From assembly GCA_017883345.1 (NCBI GenBank), contig JADGNT010000097.1:1-10450 (forward strand): DNA of 10,450 nucleotides, read 5' to 3'. Under the pieces are notes generated by a model. The model did no database searches, had not been told where the DNA came from, and saw only the letters and a list, made by a program, of their open reading frames with translations. This DNA is from Candidatus Solibacter sp. Lineage in GTDB: Bacteria; Acidobacteriota; Terriglobia; Bryobacterales; Bryobacteraceae. The translations under genes and the position numbers were made by a program. Below, piece after piece: positions 1 to 6,110 of this stretch (the first letter of the stretch is position 1; the number at the start of each line of letters is the position of its first letter).

Positions 1-189
1 CCGGTCGCCGAAAAGGACCTCGACGCAATGGCAGCCACCGCGCAGCATTTCCAGATCACCCTCAGCTTCCGCTACCGCGGGGAGCCCGGCGAGACCGTAC
101 GCGCCATCGCCAAGGCTATGGCGGGGAGGCTCAACTACCGGGTTCGCAACGCCGCCGAAGCGGAATTCGTGGCGGAGCACCTGCTGTGA
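1..189 (+). CDS. 3' end of an unrecognised protein (62 residues visible)
   Basis: Reading frame 1 is open from the window edge to TGA at 187-189 and gives 62 residues ending in AEAEFVAEHLL. The codons are rich in third-position G/C, as in the other genes here, so the frame is probably real and its start lies before the window. No catalytic motif, membrane segment or signal is visible in this fragment, and I do not recognise the family. The stop codon overlaps the ATG of the next gene by one base (TGATG), which suggests the two genes are co-transcribed and perhaps translationally coupled. The GGAG at 174-177, inside this gene's end, could serve as the ribosome binding site of the next gene. 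Confidence 0.6.
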   Translation, partial: PVAEKDLDAMAATAQHFQITLSFRYRGEPGETVRAIAKAMAGRLNYRVRNAAEAEFVAEHLL

Positions 190-1238
190 TGCGCCTCGGC
201 AACCGAGCGATGGGAAACCCAGGGACAGACCCGACGTTGCCTGGGTTTGAAAGGCACAAAACTCGGGGAATGTCGGGTCTGTCCCTGGGTTTTTATCGGC
301 ATGGGGCGCTTTCGCCTGCCGTCCGCGCGTTTCTCGCTCTTACCCTGGTCCTGTTGGCCATGGCGCAGCCGGTCTCCCTCATCAACTCTGTACGCGGGTT
401 GATCGCCCAGCACGATCTGGCGGGCGCGGAACGCGTGGCGCGCGCCTGGCAGGCCCGCAACCCCGCATCCCCGGAACTGGCGGCCGCCCTCTCCTGGCTC
501 GCCCGCGCCGCCTTGGAAGCCAAGAACCTCGATCAGGCCGACGCTTTCGCCACCGAGGCTGGGAAAATGGCCTCCCGCTTCCTCATCGGCCAGAAGCTTG
601 ACGACGATCCCTGGCTGCCCACGGCCGCCGGCACCGCCATCGAGGTCCACGCCCAGGTGCTGACCGCGCGCGGCGAGCGGCCCGAAGCCATCGACTACCT
701 GCAGGGCCAGCTCAAACAGTTCGCCGGCACTTCGCTCCCCGAGCGCATTCGCAAGAACATCAACCTGCTCGGCCTGGAGGGCAAACCCGCGCCGCCGCTC
801 GATCTGGGCGCCGCCCAGTGGCTCGGCGCCAAGCCGCCCTCGCTCGCTTCCCTGCGCGGACGCCCCATCCTGCTCTTCTTTTGGGCGCACTGGTGCGGCG
901 ATTGCAAAGCCGAGGTCGCCATCCTGGCCAATATCCAGCGCACGTTCGCACCGCGAGGACTGGTCCTGATCGGGCCGACACGCCTTTACGGGTATGTGGC
1001 CGGCGGCGAAGGCGCGCCTGCCGACAAGGAGAAGCGCTACATTGAGGAAGTCCGCCGCCGCTACTATGCCGCACTACCCGAGATGCCGGTACCGCTGAGC
1101 GCGGCGAATTTCATCTCCTACGGCGCTAGTACTACGCCCACGCTGGTGTTGATCGATCGTGCGGGCGTGGTCCGCTACTATCATCCCGGCGCCGCTCCGG
1201 AAGCCGAACTGAGCGCCAGAATCCGCGCGCTTCGCTAG
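189..1238 (+). CDS. TlpA-like exported thioredoxin-fold protein
   Basis: This is probably an exported thiol-disulfide oxidoreductase or thioredoxin-like protein. A hydrophobic segment near residues 45-60 (VRAFLALTLVLLAMA, counted from the GTG at 186) looks like a signal peptide or anchor. A helical, TPR-like region follows at about 65-195. The C-terminal thioredoxin/TlpA domain runs from about 200 to 350 and contains FFWAHWCGDCKAE with the CxxC pair C237/C240 and the cis-proline stretch STTPT (P318). The active-site pair CGDC differs from the CPPC or CGPC usual for the fold. I chose ATG 189, which overlaps the preceding stop and has GGAG 11 nt upstream; GTG 186 and ATG 270 are alternatives. 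Residues 10-36 are encoded by a palindromic repeat, so the n-region of the signal is unusually long if translation starts at 189. The substrate is unknown. Confidence 0.85.
   Translation: MRLGNRAMGNPGTDPTLPGFERHKTRGMSGLSLGFYRHGALSPAVRAFLALTLVLLAMAQPVSLINSVRGLIAQHDLAGAERVARAWQARNPASPELAAALSWLARAALEAKNLDQADAFATEAGKMASRFLIGQKLDDDPWLPTAAGTAIEVHAQVLTARGERPEAIDYLQGQLKQFAGTSLPERIRKNINLLGLEGKPAPPLDLGAAQWLGAKPPSLASLRGRPILLFFWAHWCGDCKAEVAILANIQRTFAPRGLVLIGPTRLYGYVAGGEGAPADKEKRYIEEVRRRYYAALPEMPVPLSAANFISYGASTTPTLVLIDRAGVVRYYHPGAAPEAELSARIRALR
215..292. repeat. REP-like palindromic element, 78 bp, inside the 5' end of the tlpA-like gene
   Basis: The left arm at 215-235 begins AAACCCAGGGACAGACC and is the exact reverse complement of the right arm at 272-292 (21 of 21 bases). 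The 36-bp centre holds a smaller hairpin (TGCCT at 238-242 with AGGCA at 252-256) and a further copy of the outer end, CCTGGGTTT. The right arm runs into five Ts (290-294). Sequences with a GGGACAGACC core are, to my knowledge, dispersed REP-type repeats in Acidobacteriota and other phyla, probably moved by RAYT (Y1) transposases; none is encoded here. The element is 78 bp, exactly 26 codons, so the reading frame stays open through it. It could also form a strong RNA hairpin just after the start codon. Confidence 0.8.
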
Positions 1239-1242
1239 TCCG

Positions 1243-1413
1243 TCAGGCCATCTGTCGCTCGCGCTCGTCCGTACGAGTTTCCCGGAAGCGGTCGTACTTC
1301 TCCAGGGATTCGATGAGGGTGTCGACGGTCGAGCGTCGCGCATACAAGTACTCCAACTTCTTACGGTTGGCAGGTACAGAGGTGGAGGCCGGGATCTCTT
1401 TCTTCGCGAACAT
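1243..1413 (-). CDS. small conserved-type hypothetical protein (56 aa)
   Basis: On the minus strand an ATG at 1413-1411 opens a 57-codon frame ending in TGA at 1245-1243. The product is MFAKKEIPASTSVPANRKK followed by a predicted helix containing LEYLYARRSTVDTLIESLEKY, and it ends RERQMA. It is highly charged (many K, R and E) and has no signal peptide or membrane segment, so it is probably cytoplasmic. I recall very similar short 'YARRSTVDTLIESLEKY' proteins as uncharacterised proteins in Acidobacteria; this is memory, not a search. A stop (TAG) lies a short way upstream in frame, which supports the ATG. No good Shine-Dalgarno sequence is visible. It converges with the tlpA-like gene with a 4-bp gap and lies downstream of thrC on the same strand, with 106 bp between them. 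Function unknown. Confidence 0.65.
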   Translation of the reverse strand: MFAKKEIPASTSVPANRKKLEYLYARRSTVDTLIESLEKYDRFRETRTDERERQMA

Positions 1414-1452
1414 AGTACAGATGTAACAGAACGTCTAATAAATCACAATAGG

Positions 1453-1499
1453 CAGGACAGGAAAAAGCTGAATCCTTTTTGTGGGGTAGGTACTGTCCT
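1453..1499 (-). terminator. possible hairpin or degenerate repeat after thrC
   Basis: In the gap between thrC and the small minus-strand gene, AGGACAG (1454-1460) is the reverse complement of CTGTCCT (1493-1499). A nested pair, AAAAAG at 1462-1467 with CTTTTT at 1475-1480, lies inside. Read on the minus strand after the thrC stop, this could fold into a two-part hairpin that ends transcription. It could equally be a decayed mobile repeat, since the minus strand reads GAGGACAGTACC, loosely like the GGGACAGACC core at 215-292. Neither reading is strong. Confidence 0.3.
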
Positions 1500-1519
1500 C
1501 AAATGTGGGTATATCATCG

Positions 1520-2827
1520 TTAACTAGCTAAGAAATCAGCAATTCTGCCAGAATCGTTGGGTAACACCACAGGTGGATTCCCGTAGGTGGGCGTGATCCG
1601 TTCTCCGGTTGGACCCAATAGTACTCCTGTATGGTACTGGTGAATGTAACCAGGGTCCTTTAGGACATTTCCGGTAAGCACTGCTACCACATCCGAGTCG
1701 TGACGCATCACCCCTGCCGAAGTCAGCTTACGGATGCCAGCCAGCGTGGCCGCCGAGGCCGGCTCGCAGCCGATTCCGCACCGGCCGATCACCGCCTTCG
1801 CATCGGCAATCTCCTGCTCCGTCACCTTCTCCACCACGCCATCGCTGGCATCCAGTTCGCGCAGCGCCTTCGGCCAGGACACCGGATCGCCGATCTTGAT
1901 GGCGGTGGCCAGGGTTTCCGGGTGCTCAATGGCGTTCAGCCGCGAACGGTCCGCCGCATGCATCAGGTCGTAGAACGGCGCCGCACCCGCCGCCTGCACC
2001 ACGGCGAGCCGCGGCAGGCGGTCGATCAAGCCAAGCTCCTTGAGTTCGCGCAGCCCCTTGCCGAACGCCGAGATGTTGCCCAGATTGCCGCCCGGCAGTA
2101 CCACCCAATCGGGCGCCTTCCAATCGCGCTGGTCCAGCATCTCCGCCATGATGGTCTTCTGGCCCTCGATGCGGAAGGGGTTGATCGAGTTCAGCAGGTA
2201 GATCCCCAGCCGGTCCGCCAGTTGCCGCACCAGCGCCAGAATCTGGTCGAAATTGGCCTCCACCTGAATCGTCTTGGCGCCGTATTCCAACGCCTGCGCC
2301 AGTTTGCCGAACGCGATGTTGCCGTACGGGATGAAAATCACCGGCTGTAGCCCCGCCGCGCTGGCGTACGCCGCCATGGAAGCCGAGGTGTTCCCGGTGG
2401 AAACGCAGGCCACTCGCGTTGCCCCCAGTTGCACCGCTTGCGAGGCGCCGCAGGTCATCCCATTGTCCTTGAAAGACCCGGTGGGGTTGAAGCCCTGGTG
2501 CTTGAACACCAACGCGTCCAGACCGCCGTACTCCGCGGCCCGGCGGCCCGGCAGCAGCGGCGTGCAGCCTTCCCGCAACGTGACCACGCGCGAGAGGTCG
2601 TCCAAAAACGGTATGAACTCGCGGTAGCGCCAAACGCCGCTCTGATCCAGCGGGGCGTTGGAGGTGCGGCGCGCGCGCCACAAGGCTTTCAACTCATCGG
2701 CGGACTGCGCCGGCTTGCCGTACACCGCTTCCAACAGACCGCCGCATTGCGGGCAATTGTAAAGGATCTCGGTAATGGCAAACCGCGCGCGGCACCGCTC
2801 TTCGATACAGGCTAGTTCCGCAGGCAT
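1520..2827 (-). CDS. thrC: threonine synthase
   Basis: This PLP enzyme converts O-phospho-L-homoserine to L-threonine in the cytoplasm, the last step of threonine synthesis. The 435-residue product has an N-terminal zinc-ribbon-like cysteine set (C7, C12, C25, C28; CPQC). The cofactor lysine is K120 in GFNPTGSFKDNGM. VSTGNTSASMAAY lies at about 142-154, and the phosphate-binding loop PGGNLGN is at 245-251. The end (YIHQYHTGVLLGPTGERITP) is a C-terminal extension seen in this branch. The length and motifs indicate an intact enzyme. The ATG at 2827 has only a weak purine stretch (GAG) before it. A TATAAT lies just upstream, so the transcript may be almost leaderless. It is divergent from the dehydrogenase gene, and no other threonine-pathway gene is adjacent. 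GC drops over about the last 70 codons. Threonine dehydratase-like paralogues share the fold, but the zinc ribbon and overall length favour ThrC. Confidence 0.93.
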   Translation of the reverse strand: MPAELACIEERCRARFAITEILYNCPQCGGLLEAVYGKPAQSADELKALWRARRTSNAPLDQSGVWRYREFIPFLDDLSRVVTLREGCTPLLPGRRAAEYGGLDALVFKHQGFNPTGSFKDNGMTCGASQAVQLGATRVACVSTGNTSASMAAYASAAGLQPVIFIPYGNIAFGKLAQALEYGAKTIQVEANFDQILALVRQLADRLGIYLLNSINPFRIEGQKTIMAEMLDQRDWKAPDWVVLPGGNLGNISAFGKGLRELKELGLIDRLPRLAVVQAAGAAPFYDLMHAADRSRLNAIEHPETLATAIKIGDPVSWPKALRELDASDGVVEKVTEQEIADAKAVIGRCGIGCEPASAATLAGIRKLTSAGVMRHDSDVVAVLTGNVLKDPGYIHQYHTGVLLGPTGERITPTYGNPPVVLPNDSGRIADFLAS

Positions 2828-2835
2828 GAAGCTCT

Positions 2836-2841
2836 ATTATA
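2836..2841 (-). promoter_or_regulatory. TATAAT -10 box for thrC in the 20-bp divergent gap
   Basis: The minus strand reads TATAAT at 2841-2836, a perfect sigma-70-type -10 hexamer, 8 bases before the thrC ATG. Transcription starting the usual 6-7 bases downstream would leave only two or three untranslated bases. No convincing -35 hexamer is seen at a 16-18-bp spacing (around 2858-2865, inside the first codons of the divergent gene). The plus strand has AAAGGG at 2841-2846, only one base from the dehydrogenase ATG and therefore too close for a normal ribosome binding site. Confidence 0.4.
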
Positions 2842-2847
2842 AAGGGC

Positions 2848-3810
2848 ATGATCGCAGTTCACCTGGAGAATGGCGTAGTCACCACCCGCACGCTGCCGGT
2901 TCCGCCGCGTCCCGAGGGGTTCGCTCTCCTGCGCCTGCTGGCCGGCGGCATCTGCCATACCGATCTCGAACTGCAACGCGGCTATTACGGGTTCGCCGGC
3001 ACTCCCGGTCACGAATTCGTCGCCGAGGTGGTGGAAGCCGGCACGCGCGCGCTCCTCGGCAAGCGTGTGGTGGGCGAGATCAACCTCGCCTGCACGCATT
3101 GCGAATGGTGCCGCAAGGGCCTCGGACGCCACTGCCCCAACCGCACCGTGCTGGGAATCGTCGGCCACCCCGGCGCCTTCGCGGAGTTCTTCACCCTCCC
3201 GGAGCGCAATCTACACGTCCTCCCCGACGAGGTCCCCACCAGCCGCGCCGTGTTCCTAGAGCCGCTGGCCGCCGCCTGCGAGATCCTGGACCAGGTGGCC
3301 ATCCCCCCCGGCGCGACGCTCGCCGTGCTGGGCGATGGCAAGCTGGGCCTCTTGATCGCCCTGGTCCTGAACGCGCACGGCTACCGGGTGCACCAATTCG
3401 GCCACCACGCCGCCAAACTCGCCATCACGGCCCGAGTGGGCGTCGTCACGGAGATGGCCACCGAGATGGCCCGAGGCGCGCTCCCCATCGCCGCCTACGA
3501 TTGGGTGGTCGATGCCACCGGCAGCCCCGAGGGATTGCGCTCCGCCGCCGCCATGACCCGTCCTCGCGGTACCGTGATCCTGAAATCGACCGTGCATGGC
3601 GCCGTCGTCATGGACACCGCCCCCATCATCGTCAACGAGCTCACCCTGGTAGGCTCCCGTTGCGGGCGTTTTGCAGCCGCGCTGCCCCTGCTCGGCCACC
3701 CGCTCGTCCGCGTCGAGGAACTGATCGCCGCCCGCTTCCCCCTGTCCGAAGCCCCGCAGGCCTTCGCCCGCGCCGCCCAGCGAGGCGTCCTAAAAGTATT
3801 GTTGGAGTAG
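2848..3810 (+). CDS. zinc-dependent MDR-family alcohol dehydrogenase
   Basis: This is a medium-chain dehydrogenase/reductase, probably an NAD(P)(H)-dependent oxidoreductase of an alcohol or polyol. In the 320 residues, the catalytic zinc ligands fit C36 (GGICHTDLEL) and H55/E56 (GHEF), with E138 in FLEPLAA. The structural zinc cysteines are C82, C85, C88 and C96 in ACTHCEWCRKGLGRHC. The nucleotide-binding Rossmann segment is LAVLGDGKLGLL, with a GxGxxG-type loop at 162-167. At 320 residues it is slightly shorter than the usual 340-380. The start MIAVHLENG matches the normal family N-terminus, although no Shine-Dalgarno sequence is correctly placed. The start codons of this gene and thrC are separated by 20 bp. 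A broken paralogue lies at 8383-8777. The substrate cannot be told from sequence; sorbitol- or threonine-dehydrogenase-like roles are possible, and the latter would be notable beside thrC. Confidence 0.9.
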   Translation: MIAVHLENGVVTTRTLPVPPRPEGFALLRLLAGGICHTDLELQRGYYGFAGTPGHEFVAEVVEAGTRALLGKRVVGEINLACTHCEWCRKGLGRHCPNRTVLGIVGHPGAFAEFFTLPERNLHVLPDEVPTSRAVFLEPLAAACEILDQVAIPPGATLAVLGDGKLGLLIALVLNAHGYRVHQFGHHAAKLAITARVGVVTEMATEMARGALPIAAYDWVVDATGSPEGLRSAAAMTRPRGTVILKSTVHGAVVMDTAPIIVNELTLVGSRCGRFAAALPLLGHPLVRVEELIAARFPLSEAPQAFARAAQRGVLKVLLE

Positions 3811-3960
3811 CACCCATCTCGATGACCCTTTTGGCCGGATTCAGGGTGAGCCCCGCGCCCTCGAACCATGTTCGAATCCGCGTAGGTCACCTCATCCGTC
3901 GCTCCGCACTCTCGAAGTGGGCACTCACTCGTACGCCCCACCGCGACACCTCTGCGGAGC

Positions 3961-3980
3961 GCAACATGCGTTGTTGCTTT
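3961..3980 (+). terminator. weak hairpin with T run between convergent genes
   Basis: GCAACA (3961-3966) and TGTTGC (3972-3977) form a 6-bp stem with a 5-nt loop, followed by TTT. It lies in the 187-bp gap between the convergent dehydrogenase and PEP-CTERM genes, where a terminator is expected. The stem and T run are short, so this is tentative. The rest of the gap (3811-3960) shows only a small palindrome, TCGAAC-CAT-GTTCGA, at 3861-3875 and no gene. Confidence 0.25.
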
Positions 3981-3997
3981 GATCTGCGTTTGGGCTA

Positions 3998-4786
3998 TCA
4001 GGCGGATATGCGGACAGTCACGGATTTCGGTCCGCGTCTCCGCAGCCGCGACACTGCATACAGCAGTCCGCCCACGCAGCATAGCGCAATAGACGATGGC
4101 TCAGGCGCGGCGTTATTGAGTGTTACCGACCAGTTATCGATTCCGGAAACGTAGCTGCGCGGGCCGCCGGTGGTGTCGCTGTTCGCTACGAGATAGCCGA
4201 ATTCCATCGTGCCGCTGAAGGCGGGCAAGGCCGCGCCCAACGAGAGGTCGCTGTTGACTAACAGAAAGCTGGACGCCGACAGATTCGTCATTCCGAAAAC
4301 CCCGTTCGCGCTCCAAGTGAGGTCGTTCGGGGTCACTACGTCAAGGGGGCTACTAGTATACACGTTGCCATTCTGTACGATCGCAATCGAGTATCCGACG
4401 TTCAGAGAGCCCGAGTCCTGGAGATTGTAGCTGTAACTTAGGCTGGCAAACGAGCCGGTGAACGTATACGCGGCGTTGATGTTCAGGAATCGCATGCCGG
4501 CAGCGCCGGTGGAGTCGAAGGAGTGAGTGTCCTTCTCCCAGGCCTTGTTAAGGCCATCCCCGCGGTTGGCGGAATCGTTGGCGGCCCCTCCGCTGCTGCG
4601 GTTGGTGAAGGCGAAGCTGGACGTAGTGACGCCGGAGCTGGCGACCTGCGAACCGCACCAAACGCCAGGTGCGCAAGTACTACTATTGGTAAACGGCCCG
4701 CCGTCGAAAAAAGTTATGGTTCCAGCGCTGGCCGTTGTGGCGAACGCGAGAATCATGCAAGCGAGTGAGGCTATCGGTGTGCGCAT
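3998..4786 (-). CDS. PEP-CTERM sorted exported protein
   Basis: The 262-residue product starts with a Sec signal peptide (MRTPIASLACMILAFATTASAG, likely cut after ASA at about residue 21). It ends with a PEP-CTERM sorting signal: APEPSS at 227-232, a hydrophobic stretch SIALCCVGGLLYAV, then RLRRR at 247-251. By analogy with the known system, it is exported, recognised through the PEP motif by an exosortase, and delivered to the cell surface or exopolymer matrix. The body is rich in Ser, Thr, Asn and Gly and probably beta-structured; C38 and C44 could form a disulfide. I recognise no enzymatic domain. The tail after the arginines (11 residues) is rather long. The ATG at 4786 is well supported by AAAGGAG seven bases upstream. 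The gene is divergent from the sigma-kinase operon. The function of the mature protein is unknown, and no exosortase gene is in the window. Confidence 0.88.
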   Translation of the reverse strand: MRTPIASLACMILAFATTASAGTITFFDGGPFTNSSTCAPGVWCGSQVASSGVTTSSFAFTNRSSGGAANDSANRGDGLNKAWEKDTHSFDSTGAAGMRFLNINAAYTFTGSFASLSYSYNLQDSGSLNVGYSIAIVQNGNVYTSSPLDVVTPNDLTWSANGVFGMTNLSASSFLLVNSDLSLGAALPAFSGTMEFGYLVANSDTTGGPRSYVSGIDNWSVTLNNAAPEPSSIALCCVGGLLYAVSRLRRRGPKSVTVRISA

Positions 4787-4793
4787 ATTTGGT

Positions 4794-4800
4794 CTCCTTT
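4794..4800 (-). promoter_or_regulatory. strong Shine-Dalgarno of the PEP-CTERM gene
   Basis: The minus strand reads AAAGGAG, then seven bases (ACCAAAT), then ATG at 4786. It is the clearest ribosome binding site in the window and fixes the start of the PEP-CTERM gene. The neighbouring thrC, dehydrogenase and sigma factor genes have no comparable site. Confidence 0.75.
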
Positions 4801-4904
4801 AGATAGGCTGTTGCAACGAAATCGTCATAGACCCCACTGCTGGTATGACCGTTGCCACGAAGCGCCGGTAGAGCAGGGTGTCGTACTCCTACATGCGCCA
4901 GCGC

Positions 4905-4950
4905 GGGAAAAAGCGGGTCATCATTTCGCTGGAGTGACCCCCCTTTCCCC
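4905..4950. promoter_or_regulatory. imperfect inverted repeat between the PEP-CTERM gene and the sigma operon
   Basis: The minus strand reads TGACCCGCTTTTTCCC at 4920-4905 and the plus strand reads TGACCCCCCTTTCCCC at 4935-4950. These agree at 13 of 16 positions, point away from each other, and are separated by 14 bp. The inner GGGTCA/TGACCC is perfect. The arrangement could be two divergent copies of a promoter element, each facing its own gene, or one palindromic operator. The plus-strand copy ends 11 bases before the sigma ATG; the minus-strand copy leaves a leader of about 120 bases before the PEP-CTERM ATG. The remainder of the 175-bp gap (4787-4961) has no gene that I can support. Confidence 0.4.
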
Positions 4951-4961
4951 ATTCCTGCCGC

Positions 4962-5537
4962 ATGATAAGTAAGAACGTGCGCGACATTACTCAACTTCTG
5001 CACAACGCCCGCCACGGCGATCCCGTCGCCGAAGAACGGCTGATGGAGAGCATTTACAGCGAGTTGCACCGCCTCGCCAGCCGATTCCTATCCGCTGAGC
5101 GCCCCGACCACACGCTCCAAGCTACGGCGCTGGTGAACGAAGCCTACCTGAAGCTGTTCGGCAAAAAGGTCACGCCCTGGGAGAATCGCGCCCATTTCTA
5201 TGTATCGGCCGCGCGCACCATGCGCCGCATCCTGGTGGATTATGCGCGCGCCGGCGCCGCGGTCAAGCGGCCCAGCCGCCAGGATCGTGTCGAGATGTCG
5301 AATGTCCTGGCCCTTGTGCGGGAGCGCTCGGCAGAGTTCATCGCGCTCGACCAGGCACTCGAACGCCTCGCCTCATGGGACGAACGGCAGGCCAAGATCG
5401 TCGAATTGCGCTTCTATTGCGGACTCACCGTGGAGGAAACCGCGGCCGCCCTCGGCATCTCCGAAAAAACCGTGAAGCGCGATTGGAGTTCGGCGCGCGC
5501 CTGGCTGCAAGCCCAGGTGAATAGTGTGATATCCTAG
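4962..5537 (+). CDS. ECF-type RNA polymerase sigma factor (TIGR02999-like)
   Basis: This is a cytoplasmic transcription initiation factor of 191 residues, the normal length for the group. Sigma region 2 spans roughly residues 8-97 and includes RPDHTLQATALVNEAYLKL and NRAHFYVSAARTMRRILVDYAR, which are hallmarks of the acidobacterial TIGR02999 family. Region 4, about 128-187, contains the helix-turn-helix LTVEETAAALGISEKTVKRDW. Where canonical ECF factors have acidic residues before LVQET, this one has A54-T55-A56 and T51, as in ECF groups activated by Ser/Thr kinase phosphorylation. ATG 4962 puts ITQLLH at the usual distance from the N-terminus, but no Shine-Dalgarno is visible; GTG 4977 is an alternative. 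It is the first gene of a three-gene run ending in a kinase, and no anti-sigma factor is next to it. The next gene lies in the same frame, just past the TAG stop. Confidence 0.92.
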   Translation: MISKNVRDITQLLHNARHGDPVAEERLMESIYSELHRLASRFLSAERPDHTLQATALVNEAYLKLFGKKVTPWENRAHFYVSAARTMRRILVDYARAGAAVKRPSRQDRVEMSNVLALVRERSAEFIALDQALERLASWDERQAKIVELRFYCGLTVEETAAALGISEKTVKRDWSSARAWLQAQVNSVIS

Positions 5538-5546
5538 CAGACCATT

Positions 5547-6110
5547 GTGCCCAGCAGTTTACCGGTACTGATTGCGGGCGTTTTCCTCGGTGCGGCAGCG
5601 TATGCCTGCAACGGTCCGGCTCACGTGATCGGCGCGGGTGGGAAAGGTGACTTCAGCGGTCCGCCGACACCGGCGACCCCCAGCCGGAGACTGTTGGCCA
5701 CGTACGTGGCTAAGACTTACCCGAAGGGTCGCTTCCGGCGCTTCGACGAAGACGGCGAGGACCTCCTGTTCCTCACTTCGCTGTTACTGCCCGCCCGCAA
5801 GATCTGTAGCGCGGAGTTCGAAATCCGCGTTCGTCGCCGGTCGAATGGAGGACTCTCCTACGAATTCAACGATTTCCTGTTGATCGGATTCGCGCCATTC
5901 GGCGTGTCGGGCGACCGGAGATCCCTGTTTCGGGCGGGCATATGGATGGGCGATCCCCCCGGCCTGCTCGCCAAGACTGCGCGGATTCCACTGCCGGCCG
6001 TGGAACTGAACCGCTTCGTCCTGCTCACCGAGAGTCCCCATTTTCTGGACATCATGCTTCACGACGACACCACGGTGGATTACGTAAAACTGATCCTGAG
6101 GTTTGAATGA
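5547..6110 (+). CDS. exported or membrane-anchored protein of unknown function in the sigma-kinase operon
   Basis: A GTG start gives 187 residues. Residues 6-20 (PVLIAGVFLGAAAYA) form a hydrophobic signal or anchor with no positive charge before it. Cleavage after AYA is plausible. C21 directly follows, but AYAC is a poor lipobox, so I do not call it a lipoprotein. The mature part looks beta-rich, with alternating hydrophobic stretches such as EFEIRVRR and FNDFLLIGFAPF, and contains one further cysteine (C87, KICSAEFEI). No enzyme motif and no anti-sigma zinc motif (HxxxCxxC) is present. It follows the sigma factor gene after 9 nt, in the same frame and separated by one TAG, and its stop overlaps the kinase start (ATGA), so it is almost certainly co-transcribed. 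It may be a periplasmic partner or ligand-binding component of the kinase; this is inference from position only. Confidence 0.75.
   Translation: MPSSLPVLIAGVFLGAAAYACNGPAHVIGAGGKGDFSGPPTPATPSRRLLATYVAKTYPKGRFRRFDEDGEDLLFLTSLLLPARKICSAEFEIRVRRRSNGGLSYEFNDFLLIGFAPFGVSGDRRSLFRAGIWMGDPPGLLAKTARIPLPAVELNRFVLLTESPHFLDIMLHDDTTVDYVKLILRFE

Noticed and set aside
3861..3890. GTTCGAATCC at 3870-3879, which resembles the T-loop of a tRNA.
   Set aside because: The flanking bases do not pair into a T stem, and no acceptor, D or anticodon arm is found upstream. It is better explained as part of a small palindrome.
2775..4154. A 459-residue plus-strand open frame.
   Set aside because: It overlaps the dehydrogenase gene in another frame. 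The product is a low-complexity Arg/Pro/His-rich string, typical of an alternate frame of a high-GC gene, and the overlapping frame has clear MDR motifs.
4683..5069. Minus-strand open frame of 128 residues across the divergent gap.
   Set aside because: It overlaps the starts of both the sigma factor and PEP-CTERM genes in a different frame, has no family resemblance, and would leave no room for the promoters of those genes.
5547..6110. Middle gene of the operon as an anti-sigma factor.
   Set aside because: It has no HxxxCxxC zinc motif and no cytoplasmic helical domain. The protein is mostly on the far side of the predicted signal or anchor.
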